Shown here: one piece after another, positions 17,826 through 26,236 of the stretch
Layout: every line of letters begins with the position of its first letter
How positions within the stretch are numbered: the stretch's first letter is position 1
Source: Burkholderia lata
GTDB taxonomy: Bacteria > Pseudomonadota > Gammaproteobacteria > Burkholderiales > Burkholderiaceae
NCBI RefSeq assembly: GCF_902499335.1
Contig: NZ_CABVQK010000009.1
Coordinates: forward strand, 310,001-374,000
DNA length: 64,000 bases
Reading direction: 5' to 3'
The notes under the pieces: generated by a model
Told to the model about the DNA's origin: nothing
Seen by the model: only the letters and a program-made list of their open reading frames with translations
Databases searched by the model: none
Made by a program: the position numbers and the translations under genes

Positions 17826-18983
17826 TTAGAACTTGTGACGGATACCGATACGTGCGGCGATCTGGTTCTTCGAACCCGTGCCCGACGTATTGAAGTAGCT
17901 CGTGCTCGAGCCGATCTGCGCTTGCACGCCCTTGCCCGATGCCTGCTGGTACACGACCAGGCCGTACACGTCCGTACGCTTGCTGAGTGCGTAGTCGGCG
18001 ATACCGTTGACCTGGTTCCAGTGCCACGAGTTGCCGCTCTGCGTTGCGTTCGTGTACGTGTAGCCGAGGCCGCCCGACAGAGCCGGCGTGAATGCGTACT
18101 TCGCGCCTGCTTCATACGCGTTGTAGAACGTGCCGCCCGCGCCCGAAACGGTCGAGAACTGCGTACGCGTCCACAGCAGCCATGCCGTTGCCGGGCCCCA
18201 GACGTAGCGGCCACCGACGCCGTACGTGCGCAGGTCGCGGACGTTGCCCGTGCTCAGGTTCGCGATCGACGTCGAGAAGGCCGGCGTCGACTGGCTCGGG
18301 AAGCGGATGTCCGTGTAGGCTGCGCCGACCGACAGCGGGCCGTTCGCGTAGTTCAGGCCGAAGCTGTATGCGCGCGACGAGCCTGCCGTCGTCGTCGTGC
18401 CCGACGTCGTCGCGGCTGCGCCGGCGAAGTCCGTCGAGTTCGAGAAGCCGTACAACGCGCCGAACGTGAAGCCCGAGTAGTTCGCGCTCTGGAACTTCAC
18501 GGCGTTGTTGATGCGGCTCGACGTGAGCTGGTCGATGTCGTTCACGTGGTACGCGTAGTTACCCGCGACCGTGTTGCCGCCCGTCGAGTAGTTCGAGCCG
18601 AGGATGTCGGTCGAGAACGAGTACTGACGGCCGAACGTGACCGTGCCGTATTGCGATTGGCTCAGGCCGACGTAGGCCTGGCGACCGAAGATCGCGCCGC
18701 CCTGGCCGAGCGTGCCGTTGCCGCTGTTGAAGCCGTTTTCGAGCACGAAGATCGCCTTCAGGCCGCCACCGAGGTCTTCGGTGCCGCGCAGGCCCCAACG
18801 GCTGCCTTGGGCAACGCCGTCGTCATACTTGAACAGCTTGCCCGTGCCGCCGTTGGCGGTCTTGCTGTGGTTCACGTAGCTGATACCGGCATCGATGACG
18901 CCGTACAGGGTCACGCTGCTTTGTGCGTGCGCCGTGCCGGCCGTTGCTGCCAGGACGGCGATGGTCAACAGTTTCTTGTTCAA
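17826..18983 (-). CDS. Outer-membrane porin, OmpC/Burkholderia type
   Basis: The 385-residue protein forms a 16-stranded trimeric general porin. The signal peptide ends AGTAHA before QSSVTLYG, the family's standard mature start. Typical motifs are RWGLRGTEDLGGGLKAIFVLENGF, GRQAYVGLS and the C-terminal strand ending in HKF. The gene is monocistronic with a strong terminator. Its promoter lies in the long intergenic region shared with the divergent MetQ-like gene, which carries a perfect inverted repeat. Confidence 0.93.
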   Translation of the reverse strand: MNKKLLTIAVLAATAGTAHAQSSVTLYGVIDAGISYVNHSKTANGGTGKLFKYDDGVAQGSRWGLRGTEDLGGGLKAIFVLENGFNSGNGTLGQGGAIFGRQAYVGLSQSQYGTVTFGRQYSFSTDILGSNYSTGGNTVAGNYAYHVNDIDQLTSSRINNAVKFQSANYSGFTFGALYGFSNSTDFAGAAATTSGTTTTAGSSRAYSFGLNYANGPLSVGAAYTDIRFPSQSTPAFSTSIANLSTGNVRDLRTYGVGGRYVWGPATAWLLWTRTQFSTVSGAGGTFYNAYEAGAKYAFTPALSGGLGYTYTNATQSGNSWHWNQVNGIADYALSKRTDVYGLVVYQQASGKGVQAQIGSSTSYFNTSGTGSKNQIAARIGIRHKF

Positions 18984-19291
18984 AGGATTCTCCGAGCGAA
19001 TAAATGGCGTGTCCAGTTGCGGTTCCGGCGCTCTCTATGGGCGCTTTCACGTACCGGCGGCAACTTTATCGGCGGGTCACGTAATGAATATGACAGCGAC
19101 TGTCATATGAAGAATGTGTGGCGCCGATGCGACACTGAATTCTGCCCGCTTGTATAGTCGGTGGTTATACCGATTCAGACTGAGATTCGATCGAAATCAG
19201 GAATATGCACATGAAATAAGCTTGGTTGGTGGCGTTCCGGCCCCATGCCACGATCCGTGTTCCAACAAACGACACGGGACAAGAGGACACC
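18984..19291. other. Divergent intergenic region between porin and MetQ-like genes
   Basis: About 310 bases hold the promoters of two divergent genes. A notable perfect inverted repeat is at 19088-19108 (see separate entry). A second short one, GTATA...TATAC, is near 19152-19170. The region from 19080 to 19215 is AT-rich relative to coding DNA. Confidence 0.5.
19088..19108. promoter_or_regulatory. Perfect 9-3-9 inverted repeat, candidate operator
   Basis: ATATGACAG, three bases (CGA), then CTGTCATAT form a perfect inverted repeat about 105 bases from the porin start and 184 bases from the MetQ-like start. Size and symmetry fit a dimeric regulator site. No T run follows, so it is unlikely to be a terminator. 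Confidence 0.5.
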
Positions 19292-20098
19292 ATGCGACGT
19301 TCATTCCTGACCGGCCTCGGCGCACTCGCCGCCGCGCTGGCATTCGCGGCGCCCGGCGCGCACGCCGATTCGCAAACGCTGAAGATCGGCACGATGAGCG
19401 GCCCCGACGCGCAGATCTGGACCGAAGTGACGAAGGTCGCCGCGCGCGAAGGCCTCGCGATCAAGGTCATCGAATTCAACGATTACGTGCAGCCGAACGC
19501 GGCGCTCGATTCGGGCGACCTCGACGCGAACGGCTTCCAGCACCAGCCGTTCCTCGACAGCCAGATCAAGCAGCGCGGCTACAAGATCGTGAACGTCGGG
19601 CTCACCTACACGGCGCCGATGGGTTTCTACTCGAAGAAGCTCAAGTCGCTGAAGGACTTGCCGGTGGGGGCGAAGGTCGGGATCCAGAACGATCCGTCGA
19701 ACGGCAACCGCGCGCTGTTGCTGCTGCAGAAGTACGGGGTGATCAAGCTGAAGGCGGGCGCCGGCACGAACGGCGTGAACGCGACGCCGCTCGACGTGGC
19801 CGAGAACCCGAAGAAGATCAAGATCGTCGAACTCGACGCCGCGCAGCTGCCGCGCGCGCTGCCCGACGTCGATGCCGCGTCGATCAACACCGACTACGCG
19901 GTGAAGGCCGGTCTCACGCCGGTGAAGGATGCGATCGCGATCGAGGACCTGCGCGGCCCGTACGCGAACCTGATCGCGGTGCGTGCTCAGGACAAGGACA
20001 AGCCGTGGGTGAAGAAGCTCGTCGCGGCCTATGAATCGGACGACGTGCGCAAGTTCATCGACCAGAAGTTCGGCGGCGCGATCGTGCCGGCGTTCTGA
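19292..20098 (+). CDS. MetQ/NlpA-family ABC transporter substrate-binding protein
   Basis: The 268-residue periplasmic protein resembles D-methionine-binding MetQ: LKIGTMSGPDAQIWTEVTKVA, NDYVQPNAALDSGDLDANGFQHQPFLD, and NDPSNGNRALLLLQ are family stretches. The signal peptide ends in AHAD without a lipobox cysteine, unlike lipoprotein MetQ, so the mature protein should be free in the periplasm. No metN or metI gene is nearby, so it must use a permease encoded elsewhere or act alone. The ATG at 19292 follows AAGAGGA. Confidence 0.85.
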   Translation: MRRSFLTGLGALAAALAFAAPGAHADSQTLKIGTMSGPDAQIWTEVTKVAAREGLAIKVIEFNDYVQPNAALDSGDLDANGFQHQPFLDSQIKQRGYKIVNVGLTYTAPMGFYSKKLKSLKDLPVGAKVGIQNDPSNGNRALLLLQKYGVIKLKAGAGTNGVNATPLDVAENPKKIKIVELDAAQLPRALPDVDAASINTDYAVKAGLTPVKDAIAIEDLRGPYANLIAVRAQDKDKPWVKKLVAAYESDDVRKFIDQKFGGAIVPAF

Positions 20099-20144
20099 AC
20101 GGTTCCACGTACCGGATGGCCGGATCTCGACGATCCGGAAAGCA

Positions 20145-20171
20145 AATCGCCCGCGCAAGCGGGCGATTTCG
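20145..20171. terminator. Hairpin between MetQ-like gene and the convergent hydrolase gene
   Basis: AAATCGCCCGC, four bases, then GCGGGCGATTT form an 11-bp stem between two convergent genes. Short A and T runs flank it on either side, so it may terminate in both directions. Confidence 0.65.
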
Positions 20172-20227
20172 TTGGGGCGAGCGGGTGTGCGTGATACGCG
20201 CCGGGGCCCGGCGCGCACACCGGCCGC

Positions 20228-21343
20228 TCAGGCCGACAGCAGCGAACCCGTGCGGATCGCGGTCGCGCCGGCAATCCGCGCGACCTCCATGCCGGCCGTC
20301 GCGAAGCGCACGATCTGGCGCGCGTACAGCACGCCCGACACGCTGCTCTTCAGCGTGACGACGCGATCGGTCAGCGGATCGACGATGTCGGCCACGGCCT
20401 CGCCGGCCTCGATCATCACGCCGACCGGCGTGCGGAACACGATCACGCCCGATACCGGCGCGACGAGCGGATCGGTGCCTGCGAGCGGCGTGGCCGGATG
20501 CGCGAGCGGCGGCAGCGGCGCCGGCTTGCCGTCGACGACACCGCGCTCGGTCAGGTATTCGACGATTGCCTGCGCGTCCTTTTCGGCGAATTCGTACGAC
20601 ACGTCGCGCTCGCTGCGCAGCTCGATCGTGACGGAAATCGCGCCGTTCGGGATCGGGTAGCGGTCGCCGAAGCGGTTGCGCAGATCCGACCAGCAGAAGC
20701 TGTGGATCTCGTCGAACGGGTTGCCGACCGAATTCAGCGCGAGCAGCGACGCCTGCGCGTCGAGATAGCGCGACAGCGGCTCGACGTCCGGCCACAAATC
20801 GGGATTCGTGTAGAGGTGCATCACCGCATCGCTGTCGCAGTGCAGGTCGAGCACGATATCGGCGTCGAACGACAGCTTCTGCAGTGCGAGGCGCTGCGAG
20901 TCGAGCTCGGTGCGCGGCTTCTGCTCGTCGAGCGCTTCGCGCATCGCGGCGCGCACGGCGACGAGGTTGTGCTGTGCGTCGTTCGTCAGGCGGCTTTCGA
21001 CGCGCGGCAGCACGAGTGCCGCGAGATCGTAGAAATTGCGGTTGAAGTTCTGCATCGAGCCGAGCTCGAAGCGGCCGAGGTGATCGCCGAACACGTGTTG
21101 CGACAGGCCGATCGGGTTCGGCACGGGAACGATGACGACTTCGCCGCGCAGCTTGCCGGCCGTCTCGAGCGCGGCGATCTTGCGGCGCAGCAGCGTGGCG
21201 ACCAGCATGCCGGGCAGTTCGTCCGCGTGCAGCGACGACTGGATATAGACCTTCTTGCCGCCGCGCGGGCCGTAGTGAAAGCTCGTGATCTGGCGTTCGG
21301 TACCGACGGCGGGGGAAATCAGCGGATGGGTCTGCGTTTGCAT
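20228..21343 (-). CDS. Succinylglutamate desuccinylase/aspartoacylase family hydrolase (copy 1)
   Basis: The 371-residue protein is a zinc carboxypeptidase-fold (M14-like) deacylase. The zinc ligands are His39 and Glu42 (SLHADE) and His168 (LDLHCD); NFNRNF at 99-104 matches the substrate-binding loop. The last 100 residues form a beta-sandwich or lipoyl-like extension (PVSGVIVFRTPVGVMIEAGEAVADIVDPLTD). Family members release amino acids from N-acyl derivatives. It lies 226 bases after an amino-acid binding protein on the same strand, and the same pair recurs at 48054-50004 with an equally long (371-residue) hydrolase. Confidence 0.85.
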   Translation of the reverse strand: MQTQTHPLISPAVGTERQITSFHYGPRGGKKVYIQSSLHADELPGMLVATLLRRKIAALETAGKLRGEVVIVPVPNPIGLSQHVFGDHLGRFELGSMQNFNRNFYDLAALVLPRVESRLTNDAQHNLVAVRAAMREALDEQKPRTELDSQRLALQKLSFDADIVLDLHCDSDAVMHLYTNPDLWPDVEPLSRYLDAQASLLALNSVGNPFDEIHSFCWSDLRNRFGDRYPIPNGAISVTIELRSERDVSYEFAEKDAQAIVEYLTERGVVDGKPAPLPPLAHPATPLAGTDPLVAPVSGVIVFRTPVGVMIEAGEAVADIVDPLTDRVVTLKSSVSGVLYARQIVRFATAGMEVARIAGATAIRTGSLLSA

Positions 21344-21505
21344 GATGGGGGAGTGCGGCGCAGCCGCGAATGATCCGGTGTGCGTGGAAGATCGATTGTA
21401 CGTTGCCTTCATCACCGCCATCAAACCGGCGCCAGAACACGCCGATTTTCGTTGAGAATCATCAGGTTGGTGCGAAAAAAATAACGCTGCCGGCGCCGCG
21501 CGGGC

Positions 21506-21535
21506 AAAAAAAACGGGCTCCTTGCGGAGCCCGTT
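21506..21535 (-). terminator. Rho-independent terminator after the amino-acid binding protein gene
   Basis: On the minus strand AACGGGCTCC / GGAGCCCGTT is followed by eight T (complement of the A run 21506-21513). It lies 35 bases after the binding-protein stop and would reduce read-through into the downstream hydrolase gene. Confidence 0.85.
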
Positions 21536-21569
21536 CGTGCCGAACCGAAGCGTGTGCTTGGCTGGCGGA

Positions 21570-22352
21570 TTACTTGCCGTAGACGTCGAAATCGAAGTAC
21601 TTCTTCGCGATCTTCTCGTACGTGCCGTCCTTGCGCATGCCGGCGATCGCGCCGTCGATCTTCGTCTTCAGGTCGGCGTCTTCCTTGCGCAGGCCGATGC
21701 CGGCGCCGTTGCCGAGCGTCTTCGGATCGTCGATGTCCTTGCCGGCGAAATCGAAGTTCGCGCCGCGCGGGGTCTTCAGGAAGCCGATTTCGGCCTGCAC
21801 CGCGTCCTGCAGCGCGCCGTCCAGACGGCCGGAGATCAGGTCGGCGTAGACCTGGTCCTGGTTCTGGTAAGGCACGACGTTCACGCCCTTCGAGGCCCAG
21901 TACGTCTTCGCATAGGTTTCCTGGATCGTGCCCTGCTCGACGCCGACCGACTTGCCCTTCAGCGATTCAGCCGTCGGCATCAGGCCCGTGCCCTTCTTCG
22001 TGACGAGGCGCGTCGGCGTGTTGAACAGCTTCGCCGAGAAGGCGATCTGTTCCTGACGCGCCGGCGTCATCGACATCGACGACAGCACGCCGTCGAACTT
22101 GCGGGCCTTCAGCGCCGGGATCATCCCGTCGAAGTCGTTTTCGATCCACACGCATTTCGCGTTCATGCGGCGGCAGATTTCGTTGCCGAGATCGACGTCG
22201 AAACCCACAACCTTGCCGTCAGCGCCTTTCGATTCGAAAGGCGGGTAGCTTGCGTCGACGCCGAACCGCACGGTCGACCAGTCCTTCGCGTACGCGCCGC
22301 CGGCCGATACGGCGAGCAGGGCAACGGTCACAGCCGCAAGAATCTTTTTCAC
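21570..22352 (-). CDS. Basic amino-acid ABC transporter substrate-binding protein (copy 1)
   Basis: The 260-residue protein is a periplasmic type II binding protein of the HisJ/ArgT group: signal peptide ending GGAYA, then RFGVDASYPPFESKGADGKVVGFDVDLGNEICRRM and a C terminus KKYFDFDVYGK, typical of lysine/arginine/ornithine binders. Arginine or a related cationic amino acid is a likely ligand, by family. A GTG at 22352 with GAGGAG upstream is the probable start. No permease or ATPase genes are adjacent. Confidence 0.85.
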   Translation of the reverse strand: MKKILAAVTVALLAVSAGGAYAKDWSTVRFGVDASYPPFESKGADGKVVGFDVDLGNEICRRMNAKCVWIENDFDGMIPALKARKFDGVLSSMSMTPARQEQIAFSAKLFNTPTRLVTKKGTGLMPTAESLKGKSVGVEQGTIQETYAKTYWASKGVNVVPYQNQDQVYADLISGRLDGALQDAVQAEIGFLKTPRGANFDFAGKDIDDPKTLGNGAGIGLRKEDADLKTKIDGAIAGMRKDGTYEKIAKKYFDFDVYGK

Positions 22353-22578
22353 TCGGTGACTCCTCGTTTTGTTCGATGGGTGCGCGGTTGTGCCGCGCCG
22401 TAAGCATTCGGTCCGCCGCGGCTTCGCGTCGGACTGTCCGTTTCGCCCGCCCAATGCGGGCGCGCGACGTGCGCAAGATTATCAAGACAAAATACCGGCA
22501 GGGCGCCTAGGACAAGCCCCGATACCGGGCCCGGCGGCGGCGCGTCGGGTGCGCCGCCGTTTCACACACATGAACGAT

Positions 22579-23499
22579 TCAGCCGAGCGTTTCGTTGACC
22601 GCACGCTGCAGGCACGTGACGAATTGCGTGACGGCGGGCGTGGGCAGCAGGTCGCGGCGCGCAATGATCGACAGGTCGAAGCGCGGCATGCTTTCGTCGA
22701 GTTCGGCCGTGCGGATGCCGAGCGGCGCCACCATCGTGGCGAGCGGGCGCGTGAAGCAGCCGATCACGTCCGAGCGCGCGACGAGCCCGAGCGTCACCGC
22801 GAACGACATCGGCGAGCGCAGCAGGCGCTTCGGCAGCGGTAGCCCGTGCGCCTCGAACATGCCGACCATCACGCTGTGCGGGAACTGCTCGGCGCCGACG
22901 GTGACGATCCACTCGGCGTCGAGCAATTCCTCTAACCGGCGTGCGTGCGCAAGCGGGTGACCTTCGCGCATCACGACGGTGAATTCGGTCGACAGCAGCG
23001 GCGATTGCGTGAAATCGCGGTCGAGCGCGGGCACATGGTGCATCGCAGCGATGTCGAGCGTGCCGTTGCGCAACTGCGCGAGCGCGTCGGGCACCGTCAC
23101 TTCCTCGAGATGCAGGCTCACGTTCGGCATCGACTGGCGGAATGCCGTGACTGCGCGCGGCAGCGCCGTCAGCGCGATCGACGGCATCGTGCCGACCGCG
23201 ACGCGCCCCGACATCTCGCCTTTCACCTGCTCGACGGCCTCGACCGTGCGGCGGATATCGCCGAGCAGTTGCTCGGCGCGCGGCAGCAGAGCATGGCCGC
23301 ACGCGGTCAGCTCGACGCCGCGGACGCTGCGCGCGAGCAGCTCCGCGTTGAGTGCCGTTTCGAGCTCGCGGATCGTATGCGTGATCGCGGGCTGCGTGAC
23401 GCCGAGTTCGCGCGCGGCGGCGCGCAGGCTCTTGTGATGCGCGGCGGAGACGAACGCCTGGAGCTGCGCGATGTTCAGGGGGTTGCGGATGCGGGTCAT
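22579..23499 (-). CDS. LysR-family transcriptional regulator
   Basis: The 306-residue regulator has an N-terminal winged helix (LQAFVSAAHHKSLRAAARELGVTQPAITHTIRELE, about 12-46) and a periplasmic-binding-like effector domain. The ATG at 23499 gives the normal family length; the longer frame is Arg-rich. It lies upstream of and codirectional with the binding-protein/hydrolase pair (226 bases from the binding protein). A LysR gene of similar type flanks the second copy of that pair, so control of acylated or basic amino-acid use is a reasonable inference. Confidence 0.87.
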   Translation of the reverse strand: MTRIRNPLNIAQLQAFVSAAHHKSLRAAARELGVTQPAITHTIRELETALNAELLARSVRGVELTACGHALLPRAEQLLGDIRRTVEAVEQVKGEMSGRVAVGTMPSIALTALPRAVTAFRQSMPNVSLHLEEVTVPDALAQLRNGTLDIAAMHHVPALDRDFTQSPLLSTEFTVVMREGHPLAHARRLEELLDAEWIVTVGAEQFPHSVMVGMFEAHGLPLPKRLLRSPMSFAVTLGLVARSDVIGCFTRPLATMVAPLGIRTAELDESMPRFDLSIIARRDLLPTPAVTQFVTCLQRAVNETLG

Positions 23500-23647
23500 C
23501 GATCGGGTCCGGTTGGCGCGATACTGCGGCGGGCAGCGTGGTGTGGCGGATTTCGGTAGCGATCCTGACGGTTGCGTGCGCATGGTTTTGCGCCGCGACA
23601 GCGAAGTATCGCGAGCCAGGGTGCGGCGGGAAGCGACGAGGTGGTCA

Positions 23648-24595
23648 TCATGCGCCGGATCGCGCACGGAACGTCCGGCGATACCGCTGCGGCGACGTGC
23701 CGACGATGCGCGCGAACCGTTCGCGAAACGCGGTGACCGAACCGAAGCCGGCCTCCGTCGCGACATGCTCGATCGACAGCTCCGTGACTTCCAGCAACTG
23801 CTGCGCGTGCCTGACGCGCGCGGTCTGCAGCCATTGCCGCGGCGACGTGCCGGTCTGCTCCTGGAAGCGCCGTGTCAGCGTGCGCACGCTCGTCGACGCC
23901 TGGCGGGCCATTGCGTCGAGCGTGAGCGGCTTGCGCAGGTTGGCCTGCAGCCAGTCCATCAGGCCTTGCAGGCCGTCGGTGCCGCTCGGCCATTCCGGCG
24001 CGATGAACTGCGCCTGCCCGCCTTCGCGGACGCGCGGCGCCACTGCGCAGCGCGCCGCGTCGACGGCGACTGCCGCACCGTAGTCGGCCTGGATCATGTG
24101 CAGGCACAGATCGAGGCCGGCCGCCGCGCCGGCCGACGTCAGGATCTGCCCGTTGTCGACGAACAGCACGTTCGGGTCGACCGCCACGCGCGGATAGCGG
24201 CGCGCGAGTTCGGCGGCCGCGAGCCAGTGCGTCGTCGCGCGCAGGCCGTCGAGCAGCCCGGCTTCCGCGAGCACGAACGCGCCGCTGCAGATCGATGCGA
24301 TCCGGCAACCGCGCACGGCCGCCGCGCGCAGCGCCGCGATCACGTGGCGCGACGTGGGCGCGAGCGGTATGGACGTGCCGGGAACGACGATCGTATCGGC
24401 ATCGGCGAGCGCGTCGAGGCGAAACGGGGGGCGCAGGTCGAACAGGTCGCCGGTGACATGCGCGTGCTCGCTGCACACGCGGACGCGGTACGGCTGCGCC
24501 ACGTTGGGCGAGCGCACGCGCGCGAAGGTATCGCACGCCATGCCCAGATCGAACGGGACGACATCGGGCAGGGCGAGCACGGCGACCGTATGCAT
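23648..24595 (-). CDS. GlxA-family transcriptional regulator (DJ-1/PfpI plus AraC domains)
   Basis: The 315-residue protein joins a DJ-1/PfpI-like sensor domain (about 1-170, with ICSGAFVLAEAGLLDG, the nucleophile-elbow region with Cys) to an AraC-type double helix-turn-helix (about 210-310, MARQASTSVRTLTRRFQEQTGTSPRQWLQ and GFGSVTAFRERFARIVGTSPQRYRR). This is the FtrA/GlxA architecture of regulators for amine or nitrogen-compound catabolism. The adjacent divergent pair at 24702-25408 is a possible target. Confidence 0.87.
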   Translation of the reverse strand: MHTVAVLALPDVVPFDLGMACDTFARVRSPNVAQPYRVRVCSEHAHVTGDLFDLRPPFRLDALADADTIVVPGTSIPLAPTSRHVIAALRAAAVRGCRIASICSGAFVLAEAGLLDGLRATTHWLAAAELARRYPRVAVDPNVLFVDNGQILTSAGAAAGLDLCLHMIQADYGAAVAVDAARCAVAPRVREGGQAQFIAPEWPSGTDGLQGLMDWLQANLRKPLTLDAMARQASTSVRTLTRRFQEQTGTSPRQWLQTARVRHAQQLLEVTELSIEHVATEAGFGSVTAFRERFARIVGTSPQRYRRTFRARSGA

Positions 24596-24701
24596 GGCGT
24601 TCAGGGGCGTGGCCAGAATCCGTCTAAAGATGTCATTTTAGCCAATGGCCCGGAACGACACCACACGCGACAATCGTTGTGGACCAACCTGGAGACTGCC
24701 G

Positions 24702-25010
24702 ATGCAACAAGACGATCGCAATGCGCTGCGGAACCTGCAATACCTGTCGTTGCTGGAGGCGACCACGCTCGTCGTGCTGGTGTGCGTTGCCGTGCCGCTC
24801 AAGCACCTGGCCGGTTACCCGGCCGCCGTCTCGATCATGGGCCCGGTGCACGGCATCGCGTTCGCGATGTACGTGTGGGCGGTCGTCGGCACCGCGTCGA
24901 GCGGGCTGTGGAGCAAGGCCGAAGTCGCGCGGCTCGTGCTCGCGGCCGTCGTGCCGTTCGTGGGCCTGACGAGTGCCGGATGGATCGCGCGCAGGAGGAA
25001 CGCGCAATGA
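24702..25010 (+). CDS. Small membrane protein, DUF3817 family
   Basis: The 102-residue protein has three hydrophobic helices and the DUF3817 pattern LRNLQYLSLLEATTLVVLV...PVHGIAFAMYVW. The family's function is unknown. Its stop overlaps the next start in an ATGA arrangement, showing translational coupling with the CopD-like gene. The divergent GlxA-type regulator begins 106 bases away. Confidence 0.78.
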   Translation: MQQDDRNALRNLQYLSLLEATTLVVLVCVAVPLKHLAGYPAAVSIMGPVHGIAFAMYVWAVVGTASSGLWSKAEVARLVLAAVVPFVGLTSAGWIARRRNAQ

Positions 25011-25408
25011 TCTACCTGTGGCTCAAGGCCGTACATGTCGCCGCCGTCGTCACGTTCGTCGGCGGCCTGCTGATGCTGTCCGTCGGCGTGCGCATCGCCA
25101 ACCTCGCCGTGCATCGCGCGGTGCGGCGCTGGGACCGAACGGTGACGGCACCCGCGCTCGGGCTTGTGTGGATCGCGGGGATCGCGCTCGCGCTGAACGG
25201 TCACTGGTTCGGCGCGGCGTGGCTGTCGGTGAAGCTCGTGGTGGTCGTCGCGCTGTCGGCGCTGCACGGGATTCTGGCCGGCACGCTGCGGCGCATGGAA
25301 CGCGACGATCTCGTCGTCGTGCCGGCGCCCTGGCTCGGGCAGGCAGCGGGTGCGGTCGTGGCCGCGACGGCGATCGTCGTCGGGCTGGCCGTGGTCAAGC
25401 CGTTTTGA
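25007..25408 (+). CDS. CopD/HemJ-like small membrane protein
   Basis: The 133-residue protein has four membrane helices and starts MIYLWLKAVHVAAVVTFVGGLLM, resembling the N-terminal helix of CopD/UPF0093 proteins with an in-membrane histidine (His10). Those families handle copper or heme/protoporphyrinogen, but the evidence here is only the general pattern. It overlaps the DUF3817 gene by four bases, so the two products probably work together in the inner membrane. Confidence 0.7.
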   Translation: MIYLWLKAVHVAAVVTFVGGLLMLSVGVRIANLAVHRAVRRWDRTVTAPALGLVWIAGIALALNGHWFGAAWLSVKLVVVVALSALHGILAGTLRRMERDDLVVVPAPWLGQAAGAVVAATAIVVGLAVVKPF

Positions 25409-25439
25409 TGCGCAGGCTGGCCCTCGGCAGAGACAGGCC

Positions 25440-26033
25440 CTAAGCCAGCGCCATCTCGACCGCCGCCAGCGTGCGGCGCCGAATCCAGCCGCTCGCCATC
25501 CGGATCGTGAGCCAGTACGGCATGAACAGCAGCCGCGTGCGGGCGGTCGGGCAATGCACGAAGGTTTCGGTGCGCAGCATGTGTGCACCCGATGCCAGCC
25601 CGACGACCTCGAAGCGGAGCACCAGTTTCGCGTCGCGCGGGTCGTCGTGCTGCACGAACGCGGCCGCGTCGGCGATCGTCAGCACGCCGAGGTCCGGACG
25701 CCAGAAGCGGCCGACGAGGCCGAGCGACAGCGACCGGTCGTCGCGATGCAGCGGCGTGAACGCATGGAGGCCGAAGCGTTCGCGTTCACCGCGCGGGGTG
25801 CCGTGGCGCAACGACGCGGCAAGTGCTACGGGGAATTCGCGGACGTTGAGCAGCGCATCGACGACTGGATCCGTGCGCATGTCGAGCGCGGCGACTGCGT
25901 CGATGATGCGTGCCGGAGTGGCATCGATCGGCTTTGATTCATGCACTTCGTGGAAGCCGAACGACGGGATGAACGGCGGCTTGCGCGCCGAGGTCCGGGT
26001 GCTCGATTCGGAGACGATGCCGAGCGCGTTCAT
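25440..26033 (-). CDS. Hypothetical protein, possible START/SRPBCC-like fold
   Basis: The 197-residue soluble protein contains long beta-like stretches (GLVGRFWRPDLGVLTIADAAAFV, KLVLRFEVVGLASGAHMLRTETFVHC) and a final helix with MPYWLTIRMASGWIRRRTLAAVE. This order is reminiscent of polyketide-cyclase-like (SRPBCC) proteins, but it is only a guess. The ATG at 26033 follows CAGGAG. It is transcribed in the same direction as the NCS2 permease, whose terminator separates them. Confidence 0.55.
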   Translation of the reverse strand: MNALGIVSESSTRTSARKPPFIPSFGFHEVHESKPIDATPARIIDAVAALDMRTDPVVDALLNVREFPVALAASLRHGTPRGERERFGLHAFTPLHRDDRSLSLGLVGRFWRPDLGVLTIADAAAFVQHDDPRDAKLVLRFEVVGLASGAHMLRTETFVHCPTARTRLLFMPYWLTIRMASGWIRRRTLAAVEMALA

Positions 26034-26116
26034 GGGGGCTCCTGGAGGCAAAGCACGATCGTAGCATCGGGTGCGGATTCGCGCCGCGCCGTTTCCGCGA
26101 CGTGCGCCGCATCCAC

Positions 26117-26147
26117 AAAAAAAGCCTGGAAACTTGCGTTCCCAGGC
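26117..26147 (-). terminator. Rho-independent terminator of the NCS2 permease gene
   Basis: On the minus strand GCCTGG, a 12-base loop, CCAGGC and then seven T form a terminator about 90 bases after the permease stop. Confidence 0.82.
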
Positions 26148-26236
26148 CTGGAGACCATCAACGATGATGGTGGAGGAGACGATGTCGTCCCGATGCGCGC
26201 CGTCCTTCTGCCGGCGACGTCGCGCACGATTCGCGG

